Shown in pieces: positions 22,925 to 35,247 of a stretch of 64,000 nt of DNA. The first letter of the stretch is position 1. Every line of letters begins with the position of its first letter. Position numbers and translations under genes: made by a program. The notes under the pieces were generated by a model, which searched no databases, was not told where the DNA came from, and worked only from the letters and a program-made list of their open reading frames with translations. The DNA comes from Typha latifolia (Eukaryota; Streptophyta; Magnoliopsida; Poales; Typhaceae). The stretch is taken from positions 18,301,096-18,365,095 of the forward strand of contig CM034100.1 in assembly GCA_019914945.1 (NCBI GenBank). The letters run 5' to 3'.

Positions 22925-25394
22925 ATGGCATCAAAGGTCTTCTCCAAGTCCTTCCTCTCCTTCTACCGCTTCCTCCGGCGAAGGCTCGGCAACAGGAGGA
23001 GCAACACAACGGCGAGCCATGCAAATTTACAGAAATGGCCTCCGTCACTGGACCAGCTCTCCAGCCAGACCGTAGTGTTGGACGTGGAAGGAGGGCTACT
23101 GAGGTCATCCTCCACCTTCCCTTACTTTATGCTTGTGGCCTTAGAGGCAGGAGGCTTCTTAAGAGGCCTCCTTCTCTTGCTTCTCTATCCTCTTCTATGT
23201 TGCTTGAGCCAAGAGTTAGCTTTAAAAGTCATGGTGATGGTTTGCTTCATTGGGATAAAAGAGAGTAACTTCAGGTTAGGGAGGGCAGTGCTGCCCAAGT
23301 TCTTCTTAGAGGATGTGGGGTTGGAAGGGTACCAAGTGTTGAAGAGAGGTGGGAGGAAGGTTTGTCTTAGTGGGCTACCGAGGATAATGGTGGAAGGATT
23401 CCTTAAGGAGTACTTGGGAGTGGAAGTGGTGGTGGGGAGAGAGTTGAAGGTGGTAAGTGGATATTACAGTGGTTTCTTAGAGGAGAAGATGGAGGTGGAA
23501 GAAAGCTTAGAGTTGAAGGCTATGGTTGGTGAAGACGAGAAGAAGGAGCTGGGTGGTGGAGTTGTGGGATTTGGGAGCTGCAGCAAGTCCTCTCAGCATC
23601 ACCTCTTCTCTCTTTGCCAGGTGATCAGTTAATTAGAAATATCAATCTTTTCTTTATGTTATCAAAATATATACATATATAGGACATCAATACACTACGT
23701 GTGCATGAATATGTTAATTTTTAGAAGAGAAGGAAAACGTATATATGGTATTAAATATTTTTGTTTCATGAATTATAGCTGAGAATATTTCAAATTGTTC
23801 ATTTCTTTATGCATGGTTTTGGTTTGAAATCTTGCATGGTCGTTGCCAGTTTGTATTGTTTGGGTTGTTGGCCAAGAAATACTGCTCACTTAGGTGGCTC
23901 TTAAAATAGATAAAAGAGTTAGTCAATTGTACTCCTTTATATATATATATATATACATACATAATTATACACGAGAACCACTAATGCTTTTCACAGGCAT
24001 AAATTGCAACAGATTGAATAGATCTCTACGCATAAATTAAATTGACCAAAAAGGACAAATTTTTTAAACTCTTTTTTACGCTTACATGGGTAAGTAGGTA
24101 AGGTAGGTTATGAAATATGTGTAAAAAACTTTAAACCAAATTACTCTATCTAAATATCAGAAGGGAAAGCCTACACCTCATCAGAAGCACTGCATCACTA
24201 TTTGCCGTTCCTAACGAACAAATTAAGTTTGCATTTCAATTCTCAAATTACCAGATGATGGCACAACCTAGCTGCAGCTGCTTCCACGTAGCAAGCAACG
24301 AACATTTATTCATTAAAGATTAGCGACATAAGAATCTACACAGTAAAACGTTTCCAACTTCCTATGATAGTGTTTTACATTGTTAACCCACCCTGGAAAT
24401 TAAACTACAGCAGTGGGCTGAAACCCTGGAAAGTTTGAGTTGCATCCTCCATTGTCTGATATGATATGCTTGTATTCTTAATTTGTTACAGGAAGTTCAT
24501 TTGGTGAGTGAGAGTGAGAAGAGCAACTGGCAAGTGTTGCCCAGAGAAGAATACAGAAAGGCCTTGGTGTTCCATGATGGCAGATTGGCCTTCAGACCAA
24601 CCCCATTGGCGACACTTGGCATGTTCATCTGGCTCCCATTTGGCCTTACCCTCACTATCTTTAGATCCGTGGTCTTTCTGCTCTTACCTTACAGGATATC
24701 TATACCGATCGTCACCTTCACTGGACTGAAAAACAGGCTCATATTTCCTTCCAACTCCACCACAGGACCGTCTACCACTTACGGTCAGAGCAACCGGAGC
24801 CACAGCCACCTCTACGTCTGCAACCACCGAACTCTCCTCGATCCAATCTACATCTCTGCGGCACTCAACAAGCATGTGACGGCGGTTACGTACAGCGTCA
24901 GCCGCATCTCCGAGGTCCTGTCGCCAATCAGAACGGTGAGACTGACGAGAAACAAAGAGGAGGATAGGAGAAGGATGGAGAAATTACTCAGACAAGGAGA
25001 CCTTGTAGTTTGCCCTGAGGGAACCACCTGTAGGGAGCCATACCTTCTTAGATTCAGCCCGCTGTTTGCAGAATTAACTGATGAGATCATTCCAGTGGCA
25101 CTGGTCACCAGGGTCAACATGTTCTACGGCACATCGACCAGTGGCTTAAAGTTCTTGGATCCCTTTTACTTCCTCATGAACCCCTGCCCACAATACGATG
25201 TCCAGTTCCTGGAGAAGATACCAACAAGTTCCATCAATGGCAAGAGTTGCAGCAACTATGAAGTGGCAAACCATGTCCAAAGTGAGATTGGTAGAGCCCT
25301 CGGGTTTGAGCCCACCACCCTCACCAGAAAAGACAAGTACCTGATGCTAGCCGGCAATGAAGGAGTTGTGAAGACCAAGTCTAAGAGGCATTGA
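22925..25394 (+). CDS. GPAT: glycerol-3-phosphate acyltransferase, plant membrane-bound type
   Basis: Two exons, 22925-23620 and 24492-25394, giving 532 residues. The C-terminal acyltransferase domain has the HX4D box in NHRTLLD (H344, D349) and the PEGT box in CPEGTTCREP (406-415). The N-terminal half is the HAD-like phosphatase region of land-plant GPATs, but its first motif reads DVEGG (53-57) without the second Asp, so phosphatase activity is unlikely; active sn-2 GPATs of the GPAT4/6/8 type have DFDG. Hydrophobic segments near 75-95 and 275-305 indicate ER membrane insertion. Known family members transfer acyl groups to glycerol-3-phosphate for cutin, suberin or storage lipid. The sequence around the degenerate motif (LRSSSTFPYFMLVALEAGG) is closest in my judgement to the GPAT1/2/3 group. 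The single intron of 871 bases includes an (AT)n tract. Confidence 0.9.
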
Positions 25395-26191
25395 TACACA
25401 AGTATAAACACAGTCAATATTATCTAAAAAAATCATCGCAGCATGATTTTTTGCTATAGTTCAGCAAACCATACCTTGTTTTATTTTCTTCATTGGCTAT
25501 GTACATAGCTTGTATTTTTCTTTGGAGGTGTTGTGCGACATAATATATTGTTTGAATAAATGCATTGAATTTGTTCCAGAAATTTGGTTGTTTCCATCCT
25601 TGATCTGACTTAGTGCAAGTAAAAGAAGGGCACCATAAACATCCAGCTAGGGTAGAGAAATCATGTACCATGAATGACAAGGTGAGCAGCTTCACAGAAC
25701 TAGCTGCAGAGTTAGCAACAAGTTAGGCTGATGAACACATAAAGAAGATGGGCAGATATCATCAGCAAAGTGGAATTAGATTGATCTCATTTTCCATAAG
25801 TAATAACTAATTCACAAGGGTAATATTCATTGTAGCTTTTCTAAAAACAAATGCATGAATGTTAACATTAGATAACAGTACAATTTCAATTTCACTATAC
25901 AGGCAGAAAAAAAATGTATTTAACTCTTTAATGACGTCTGCCTCTCCCCTTCCCCAACCCAAAACTGGCAGAGAGTTTACAATAAACAGAGACAGAATCT
26001 CTGCTGCTGGTTCCAAGTGAGTGAATTCTCAGGATTGTCCATCCCAGACAACATGAAGATGCCCAAAAGCTGAAATACCACACCACACCACTCCACATGA
26101 AGCTAAAATGAAGCGGATCAAGAATAATCTTTTCAAGCAACAAGAGACTGAACTACGCAAGCACTTATCCAACAGCATTCTGCAATTCTCT
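25395..26191. other. 3' region between convergent GPAT and poly(A) polymerase genes
   Basis: AT-rich, about 800 bases, expected to hold both 3'-UTRs. No other gene recognised. Confidence 0.5.
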
Positions 26192-29100
26192 TCAACTTGC
26201 CACATAACCCACAAAATAGTGCGGCACATACTGTGAGTAGACTGGTGTTCCCAGCTGATTGTTATCCAATATCCTCCAGCAAGCTTTGCATCCTTTAACC
26301 CCTGATTCGACCAACATACTTTTTGGAAGCTGTGATGACTCTATGACAGAAAGCTCCAGTTTGCAGCGTGCACTTCTATCCTCACCATAGACATCATTAA
26401 TGACACTTCGCATGAAGTCCTCTTTGACAGAATTGATGTCCAAAAAGGTGCTTCCTTCAGTCAACAATCCCCAATAGAACACCACATTAGGCTCGGTGAT
26501 ATTGTGATCCACATATTCAGTAGGATTTGGATCACAATGTCCCTCAACGATCTCTAGCTGGAGAGGAATTGCAAAAGCTTCAGAGTTTGAAAGATAGCTT
26601 GTGAAGTTGTGTGAGAAAAATAAGAATAAGTAATGCATAATGATAATGCAACTGTCGACATTAACAAAAATGACTTCAGGATAGACATGTCATGTTCAAC
26701 ACAGTTAACTATCAATGTACAGAAAAAGGACAAGCTGTCTGTCATCAATTAAAGAAACTGGACAATTACATTAAAACTTTTCCAGGAAAGGCATATATGT
26801 AATGTATGTAGAGTGTAGACTAATTTACAATAAATATTAAGCCACAATTATGTCAATGATCCTTTTAATAGCTTTTGTGAACTATAAGTTATTGCAGCTT
26901 GTGAAAAATTTACCCTGTTACGAATGTGACAGACAGAATCAAATTTCAGTCAACTCTTTGTACAAGTTTCTCAATAATAGAGGCAGAGTACGTAGACTAA
27001 TTCCTTGCCTATGGAAGATGGGTATCCCTCTCAAAATAAAGGCTTTCTTGTGGTTAGTGTGCAATAATAGAGTTCTAACCAGAGATAATTTTGCTAAGAA
27101 AAATCAGATAGTAATGTTAGCTTGATCGATAATTTCTGTAATAAAGATAAGACAGCTAAACTTTTGTTTTTGAAGTATAAATATGTTGAAGAAGTGTTGG
27201 AAAAGCTGTAGTTATCTGGGGCCGATTCACTAAACTGAAAAACATTATCGATACCTGGACTATGGTGAAGTGCAGAAGGGTTGAGAAAAATGGTAAGACC
27301 TCTTGGAGGGTCTCGATGGCTGCCTGTTTCTTGTCTATCTAACTTGAGAGAAATAACATGACTTTCCAAAAATTAAATCCTAAGTATTCTACTGAGCTTG
27401 TCCATAACTTTAACAATTTGTTTATTTGTTGGGCAGACTTGAAAGGGGTGGATGTGCAAAAGCCAGCAAAGATCCAGGTTTATGAGAGGAAGAAAGAGAT
27501 CATCAACATGGATGACTAATACTTTGCTTGCTTTCTTTTGACTTCAGTTGGTTGGTTGTATTGGGTGTGAGATGAGGCAATTCCTCACCATTTTTTTGGA
27601 TATCACAGTTTTGATTGGGTATCTTTTGAAAAATCTTAATCAATTTTAAACTCCTAAATTTCAGAGTGTTGAATCTTAGTAAATTTTGATATTAAGTACT
27701 AATCGTAAAGCTGATATTTGATCGATTTTCAGAGTCCTAATTTTGACTAGCTTATTGTCAGAAGTCTCTGCATTTAGCAGTAGTATAATCAAGTAGGAAA
27801 GGTTTAAATCCATTGACTTGGTGATTTAGTGGTGTGTATCTCTTTACCTAGGGCTGAAAGGAACTCTGAAGACATGCAATTTTGATTCCGAGAATTTTTT
27901 TTTTGTTAGTGACCCATTCCACATATTCTTGTTCTTTCCACCTTGACCTTCTAATGTTGTGGCAGATTCCATGGTCTACTCTCTTCTTCTTCTTCTTCTT
28001 CTTGTCTTTCCTCCTCCCATTATCCTAGTCTATTCTACTGGGCTAAAACCCAAGAAGGAACTTTTGAGGCAAGAAAGGGGACAAAAGGTTGCCTATTTGC
28101 TCTGTTTCCTTATCTTTCCCTAGACCAGTATAATCCTTATTCCAGGCTACATTAATTAAATTACTCCTCATCTGCCATCCTACATACTTTTATAGTTTAA
28201 TTAGAGAGCAACAGATAAAATAGATTCGCAAAATTTACAGTACAAAATACAAACTTAGGAAAGAACATTATCAAAGCCCCCACCCAAAAAAGAGAAAAGA
28301 AGAGAACCTTGAGAAGAAGACTGCGGAAGCGTGATTTCACCCATCCCACCCAGTCTCGTAATTCATCAACATTAGGAGCAGCAAGGAGTATCCGGACAAA
28401 ATGTGCATACTTTGCGCCATAGGGAAATGCTTCAAACAAACAACTCCACTCAAAATCCAGCCTCCCAATATCCTACAATACAGAAAACAGACAAACTGGA
28501 TTTTATGTTTCCAAAGTATAAATCAGTCCACTTTATAAGCCAGATGTCAGCACAACTGCACAAAAGCCTTCTGACATAGGGTGGAGTTAACATAATAGAG
28601 AAGTTTATAATTATAGAAACAGGGCATCTTAGAACTACTTGACTTGCTTACTTGAAGGATATGCCAATGCAATTTTTTTCATGAGAAAATAAAGGATGCA
28701 TTGCATAAACGACCATTAATTCATAATACAATGGGCTGAGCATCAAAATTAAAGCCTACAAATTCAGTAAATTACTGGCTGGGTTATCTTGACATTCTAT
28801 ATAAAGAAATGTGAAGTTGTAAGACATGCAGATCAGATACAAGATGGGACACACAGCAATTGTTGAAAGTGCAGTTAAAGTTGTTTTCAGACATGGAGAA
28901 CTATAGTAATGCCTCATATCAAAGAAAATCAATGAGTCATAGGTCATCATCATATTTACCCGAAACAGAATAATCAGGAAATTGGAAAGCAGCTTTAGGA
29001 ATGTAAATTGATTAATCATTACATAATTCTTGACTCATGAATTCAATATAAATTGATTAACAGCTTTCAAATGAAATAAGAAAGAAATAGCTTCCAAGAA

Positions 29101-32100
29101 AGTTCTGATTGATCAAGACAGGGTGATGATGAGTCTACAGTCGGTGAATCTGTACAACCACAGTTTGAAACTCAAGATATACTGCATTAAGTATACTAAG
29201 TAAAAGCTTCATTTATAGCATTATGCCACCAAAGTTATATTATACAAGACAAAAACAAAAGGCATTTTCATCAGTAATAATATTACTCCTCAAATGAAGA
29301 AAATAAGAATACCCTGGTCAAAGCATATCCACGCTGAAATTCAGCCTTAATTTTTCTGAATGTGCTTCTTGTAATATTAGAGTTGCAGTATTCAAATGGA
29401 CTACAAGGCATCATAATGGGCATAAGAGCTCGGTCATCAGGACGCCTAAAATTAATAGATTGATCTTGCAAAATCACTGGTCTGGGCCAAGGCCAATGTG
29501 AGAAGTTCTCAAAGAAAAGGGTCAATAAAGAATTACAACTGGCATTAGGATGTCTTTGACAAACATAAGCTGCAAGGATTGCCAAATGAATCCCTCCAAA
29601 GAAGCCAAGCAACTGCAAACACACGAATATCCAAATATATTAGTCACAATAATATAAAGGTGTACATACAAAAGCATTAAGAACATAAAGATCCAGAACA
29701 AATAAAATCAACAGTCACACACATGGGAATAGATTCCGCGCCTTTTTGCCCATAGTTTTATACAGCGCAACATAGAATGGAAATTCTGTAGTTCAATTAA
29801 AAAAGGGAACATTAGTGGCTTAGTGCTAATAAGTAATAACTAGTATAGAACAGGGAAGGATGAATAAAGATGTGGTAGCTTCTGTACCTTCACATTTGGC
29901 ACTAGTCGAAGAATTTGTTGGTTGGCTCGTACTCCGGATAGACTTCTCCAGCCAGACTCTTCAACTTTTCCCGGTAAAAAGGGGTCAAAAATATTTATGT
30001 TCTGCAATTGGAATGCCAACCCTAGTGAGGAACTCAGAACTCAAAAGAAGGTCTTATATTGTGCAATCTAATACACAGACTTTCTGATGAAATACACTAC
30101 TAAGTAAATTTGCCAACAATTGGGAGTACATGGATAGACAAACTTATGTTTTCTGTTCATTTATCAAAATCAATTTATGCACGCTACATTCATGGAAGAT
30201 CCATTATTCATGTTACACCAAAGTATGTAATGAATAATGAAGAGAAATATATATATATTGTATACACTGACAATCTATAACAATTTACTACTGGAATTAA
30301 TTTATCAAAGAGATAACCTTGCTAATATAAAAATATAAATTTAATCACACCCAAATGAATAATTTAAAATAACTATTATGCTCCCAAAGTTTCTTAGAAG
30401 AAAGCAGTTTGTATGGAATTGATAAATGGTACTACCAAAAGCAACAAATTGATGTTGCACAAATATCTCGCCAAGTATGCAAATCAGGTCTTGGATAGTT
30501 AACTCATAGGTCCATACCACTTAAATCTAGGAGAAAATTCTAAACTCTGCATCCTACGCATCATGCAAGAAGTCCAAGGCCTCACAATCATAAACAGCAA
30601 TAGTTATGGTATTCAATTTCAGTCCACCGACTTCAGACAAAAATAGTTAACATGGCATACCCAGCATTTGTCATAATGGAATCATGATCCCCACATAAGT
30701 AGTTGACCAATTGAAGAGGAAGAAATATAGCAATGAAATGTTGAGTGAGATGCTTAACTTGACAGTAATATCAATAAGTACACAATGACTTTCAAAATTA
30801 ATGATACTTACATCAGAAACAGATATAACTTGAACTTGAACATATGGAAAATCAACTGAAATTCCATTAAACTTGAAGCGCATCAAAGGAACTTTAGCAC
30901 TCTTGACACAATGGATTTCTGATACTTCTGGCCTGCTATGAAGTATATTTCGCAGAACTACGAAAAAATCCTCCTACGGGTTAACACGGTTTTATATTAT
31001 CAAGTGATAACAAAGAAATAAACTTGGGTAGAAAATGGACAATAGCTGAAACTCACTTCCAGTGATGCAAAATATGGGCCAAGACATAGCGCATCAATAT
31101 CAGATTCAGGTCCATGAACCTGATCAAGAAAAATCTTTACCACATTATTCACAGAAAACAAAAAGGAAAAAGGTGTGAAATATTGATGTCCTACAAAAGG
31201 GAACATAGATCAGACCAACTTAATAATCAATAAGATGATAAGAACAGAAATGATTGTTTTAAACAAGTGCCCCAGTGTATAGATAATAGCAGGTTTTGTG
31301 ATGAGCATTTTCTATTTCCTATGATGTCAGCAAAACAATATGCTGACAGGTAATTGAAAGCCGGTTGTGGACTTGGTAAGAATGATTTTTTGAATTATTT
31401 TCATCAGGGTGTTCTTTCGAACTGAACCATATCTCGAGCTTCATCATTGTGTAAAGGATCATGATATTCTTATTTACAAAATCAGTTGATGCCTCATGGG
31501 ACCAGAACAAATTGGCAGCACCAAATTTCCATTTTCCTAAAAGTTGTGACTTGCAAGGACTGATGCACCAAGTTATAAATTTCAAAATCTGCCAAATTAG
31601 CAAGAAACCTCTAATTTCTCATTCAACTAAGATAACATATACTGCAGATGCAAAACATAATTTACAGTATTAAAACATCATCCTACAATCTTATCACTTA
31701 CTCCAAGACCATATGAACCATAAGTCAAAATAGTCGCGCTTGTGCCAGCAATGATTTCTTTAGGAAGCCGACGCTGCCAGGCTACCTTTCGTATCCATTG
31801 CAAAACTATCTGCACGTTCATACATAATTATAATCATCTTTGCCCTCAAAAGATTATCACTACTAGTCATAAACCAATCCTCATTATCTCCGTAACGTTC
31901 TAATTCCTTCCCACTATACTTCAACAGATAAAAGAATAAAAAAAAAAATCTATCCCAAATCAAGAATCCAATACCTGCTTGAGCTGATTGATCACTTCTT
32001 TCCGCTTGACTACCTCTTCCTGAGACGGCTCAAGACCCTCACTTGAGATAAACTACAAGGAATCCAAATCGTGAGAAACAAAACCAAACCAAATAAATGG

Positions 32101-32410
32101 AAAAACGTGGAGGTCCGATCTTGGAGATCACCTGGAGAAGGGATTGAGTCCTCCGCTCATCCATCTGGATGAGGAATTCGAGACTAGGACGGCCCAAGAC
32201 TACGGGACGATGTACGATCACCGGCGGATTCGCAGGAACCAAGAGCGGACTCCGATAGCAATGGTTTGGTATGGCGGTGAGGGTAACCGGAAAGTAACCT
32301 AACAGCGGCGGAGGGAGCGGAGGAGGAGGGGTGAGGATAAGGTTTCCGGGCTCGATCAGGTGTGCTGCAGGAACGACGATACTGCTCTGGTTTGCGTACG
32401 CATATGCCAT
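26192..32410 (-). CDS. PAPS: poly(A) polymerase (PAPS3-like)
   Basis: Ten minus-strand exons: 32410-32132, 32052-31975, 31809-31702, 31119-31057, 30973-30812, 30001-29888, 29785-29723, 29612-29313, 28472-28308 and 26557-26192, giving 565 residues. The nucleotidyltransferase core is complete: YGSYGLG, then the metal-binding pair D162 and D164 (SDIDALC), and D217 in NGISVDFPY. The central domain (RANQQILRLVPNVK, then LRCIKLWAKRRGIYSH) and the RNA-binding-like region (WVGWVKSRFRSLLLK) follow canonical order. Enzymes of this family add poly(A) tails to mRNA 3' ends. The protein is shorter than long nuclear plant enzymes and shows no clear C-terminal Ser/Thr-rich tail or nuclear localisation signal, as in the PAPS3 type. 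The last intron (28307-26558) contains a LINE remnant in the opposite orientation. Confidence 0.92.
26850..27520 (+). mobile_element. LINE retrotransposon fragment (zf-RVT region)
   Basis: Within the last intron of the poly(A) polymerase gene and antisense to it. A 91-codon frame at 26850-27125 has the pattern of the zinc-binding reverse-transcriptase (zf-RVT) domain at the C-terminus of plant non-LTR elements: NSLYKFLNN, LWKMGIPLKIKAFLWL, then NNRVLTRDNFAKKN. Beyond a stop, frame-broken remains near 27315-27475 read like the usual LINE end (ERNNMTFQK). The finger cysteines, reverse transcriptase and endonuclease are missing, so this is an old 5'-truncated relic. Exact ends and target-site duplications were not found. 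Confidence 0.7.
27981..28004 (+). repeat. (CTT)n microsatellite
   Basis: About eight trinucleotide units inside the last intron of the poly(A) polymerase gene. Confidence 0.75.
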
Positions 32411-32686
32411 ACACGGGAGCGGACGGTCGGTACACGCCGATCGGAAGGTAACCGCCGGCTACGATCTCGGCTCGCTCGGTTGGGGTCTGCGTGACTGCGT
32501 GGGCCTTGTGCTGTGAGAGAACTGGAAAGGGAAGGAGACTGGGGGGGGGGACGGTGGGGTTCTATTTATCGGATTGAATGGAATTACGAAAACGCCCCCG
32601 ATTTTGAATTGGTGAGAAACGAATGATCCATCCTCTTGTGGCGGAATCGAGAATGTTCTTAAAATAGTGTCGATAAGCTTAGAAGA

Positions 32687-32718
32687 TGGGCCAGGGCCAG
32701 GCCCAGGCCCAGGCCCAA
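32687..32718 (-). promoter_or_regulatory. clustered GGCCCA site II motifs upstream of PAPS
   Basis: A short minisatellite of CCAGGC-type units creates one TGGGCC and several GGCCCA motifs in tandem, about 280 bases upstream of the poly(A) polymerase start codon. Such motifs are TCP-binding site II elements in plant housekeeping promoters. Confidence 0.45.
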
Positions 32719-33510
32719 AGTTTAGGCTTTATTTACGTGTTACACCATATCTTTTCAAAATTTCAGTTTAACCACCAAATTTAATTACATCAATTATCCT
32801 TTATCTTAGCTTAACTTAAAAATCCGTTACCTCTATTTGATCTGCTAGTATTGACTGGACTGGACTTGACTTGGTCTTTGGTGTTACTATTGGTATTAAT
32901 GGTAATACGAGGCCATAAACAACAACATCTCGTTTAACTAAGCTAAGCTTCAGCATGAAGTTTCCACTTGGACTTTGTTCTACTTTCTATCACCAAGTTT
33001 TGCGTGAGAATCCACAAGTTTTACTTTCTATCACCATGACAGTACTTTAGCCTTTTATCTTTTCTTACGTGTGGGGTTCTTGTTTTTTAATTATAAGGTA
33101 GTTGGTTGGAAGTCTCGAGTCGTCATAGAATGATCCATTTGCCTCTACAAGATCAGTGCAGGAATTGATTGGGAAGTTAATCTTTATCGGCCACTGAGGG
33201 TCTGCCAAGTGGCCAATAACGAAGAAAGTGATTGCTTGGTGAATGGTGATGTATAACAACAGCGAAACGGATAAATCAAAATAATTTGGGCTGTATTAAT
33301 TATTGATGGTGCTCTAAAATTATAAACATGTGAATTGTATAATTAATTCTAGTTGGCTCAAGTAACAGAGACATAATATCTAATTTGTTCCACTGCCAGA
33401 GCAAGTATCCTGAGATATTTGTGCTTGTGTGATTCGCCTAAACAATCTCAATATAGAAGAGAAGTTAATAAAAGACTCACTCTGATCACATCCAGAAGGA
33501 AAGGGGCTGC
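32719..33510. other. intergenic, no gene recognised
   Basis: AT-rich DNA between the poly(A) polymerase promoter and the stop codon of the small membrane-protein gene. Nothing else could be supported. Confidence 0.5.
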
Positions 33511-33773
33511 TCAAAAGGTGCAACCACAGCAGATAAAGAAGAAGCATAACATAGCAACCAGGACTATAGATTCTACAGCAGTTACAAAGGTCCAGATGAC
33601 ACTGTCCACCACCGAGAAGTCCAGGTCCGGCCACCGGAACACCGCGCTCTGCCAACCGGCCGGAGCGAGGCTAGAGAAATCGAATTCCAGGCGTCGAAAT
33701 ATAGACCTTGATATGTCGGAGAAGCCGATTTCCGGCCACCGGAAGAGAGAGGCCGGCATAAGCAACCAGCTCC

Positions 33774-33777
<4 letters not shown>
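33511..33777 (-). CDS. small single-pass membrane protein with FRWP motifs
   Basis: An intronless frame of 88 residues. The N-terminal half has two related blocks, LFRWPEIGFS at 11-20 and VFRWPDLDFS at 47-56, each joining an FRWP core to an acidic/aromatic tail. A hydrophobic segment at about 57-82 (SVIWTFVTAVESIVLVAMLC) ends in FFFICCGCTF. I recall small uncharacterised plant proteins with this layout, but cannot name the family. Biased composition, the ATG placed directly after a (GA)n leader, and much higher GC than the flanks support a real gene. An antisense frame covers the same DNA but resembles nothing. Function unknown; a plasma-membrane or endomembrane location is inferred from the hydrophobic segment. 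Confidence 0.55.

Positions 33778-33809
<32 letters not shown>
33778..33809 (-). repeat. (GA)n tract next to a start codon
   Basis: A run of about 16 CT units, which reads (GA)n on the coding strand, immediately upstream of the ATG at 33777. GA-rich leaders are frequent in plant genes and may bind BBR/BPC factors. Confidence 0.85.
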
Positions 33810-33813
<4 letters not shown>

Positions 33814-34468
33814 AAGTCTTTAAAGTTTCTACTTTTATTTTTTGGGTGCTTCATGGTGTCTTATAAAGCGGAGAAATGGGGATTGATGTCGAAGTTTCTT
33901 GTTGGATTGTGATACCGGAAGGCTAATTAAGGGCCCAGCTTCGTTGTCAGCATGATGATATTTTTCTAGCTGGCCAGGAACTTCCCATCACTCTGCACGT
34001 GCTATATCATATGGCTGCTTCTCATAGGCTTATAGCTCTTCCCAAGTTGAATATGTGGAAGGAGTCTAGTTCCAAGCACCCAAAGTGAAACTTAAGAGGA
34101 TAGATCTCGCACCCCCTACGATGTTTATAAACTTTAATACGAAGACTTATTAGGGGATGAGAGCCTTTCTATCTCAATTCTTTGTCTTCCCGAGTTTGCA
34201 TTGATGGGTAATTAACGTGTTCAAACTTTTGAATGGGCCTATCTTTGTTTAGGTTCACACCACACCATAATTAAAAAAAGTGTTGTGGACTTGCAATTTG
34301 TGGGAGACTTAAGGCCGGACTTGGTTCTTTCTTGGGCCTGACGTGCTCTTTAGAACTCTCCTGGACCTCCTGGGCATTGGTTCTAATACTCATTTTTCTC
34401 TTTAGAAAAACAATAAACTCTTTTCTTGTACTCCTATATTTGATCTTATGAATGCTAATTAAGGCTAT

Positions 34469-35059
34469 TAGGGTGCATTAGTTGCAGGATTAGATAAAAA
34501 GGGACAAGTCATCCCTAGACTAATCCCATACTACAATTTTAATTTTCTATTTAGTTTATACAAGACTATTTGAAATAACTAAACAAAATTATATTATTAT
34601 TCTCAATAAAAAATAGGAACATCAATTACTATTTTAAACTATTATTAATTATCTTAAACGTAAATTATATTATTAAATTAATCACGTTCAATTCAAAATA
34701 ATTAAAATTAAAATCATGAATAAGTTATATAAAATTGTTTAATAATAATAAAAAATAAAAATGTAAAGTTTTTTAATATAGCGATGCTTTAAACATATAT
34801 AAAAATGTAAAATACTAATAGTTTTAAAAAAATAAAATTTAAGTAACTAAGATGATTAATTTTGTTATTTATCTAACTTTATTATTTTTTATATAAAAAT
34901 AATATAGTAATAAGTTTCATATCCCTCTTTTACGGATATAGCATCCAATCTGAAACTTTAATCTCACATATTAAATTTCTTATTAAATATAAAATTATGG
35001 AGCCCACAGAATAACTAATCGAATCACTCCTTTAGAGTCCTTAAACAAATGCACCCTTA
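34469..35059. mobile_element. probable MITE (non-autonomous TIR element)
   Basis: An AT-rich block of about 590 bases with inverted ends. The left end reads GGGTGCATTAGTTGCAGGA from 34471, and the reverse complement of the right end reads GGGTGCATTTGTTTAAGGA from 35056, with 16 of 19 positions identical. It has no coding capacity. The flanks GGCTAT (left) and GGCTCT (right) may be a slightly diverged target-site duplication. The ends are in the style of hAT-related MITEs, but assignment to a superfamily is inference. Confidence 0.6.
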
Positions 35060-35144
35060 GGCTCTAAGTAGATGTACGCAGTGGGATTGGATTCAAGCAC
35101 GAGTTCGACTCGACTTGCGGTACACCTGTGCTCTTATCTCGACC

Positions 35145-35152
35145 ATATATAA
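35145..35152 (+). promoter_or_regulatory. TATA box of the DEAH helicase gene
   Basis: TATATAAG about 310 bases upstream of the start codon at 35464, followed downstream by a pyrimidine-rich leader. Confidence 0.5.
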
Positions 35153-35238
35153 GCGCATCTTCTCCCAAATCTAGGGCTTTCTTTCTATCTCGCGCTACTA
35201 AATTGTATCCAAACCCCTCCCCACGACCCCTCTTTCCC

Positions 35239-35247
35239 AAACCCTAG
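35239..35247 (+). promoter_or_regulatory. telobox in the DEAH helicase leader
   Basis: AAACCCTAG roughly 90 bases after the TATA box, an element typical of plant genes for ribosome biogenesis and translation. It fits a helicase that works in both splicing and rRNA processing. Confidence 0.45.
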
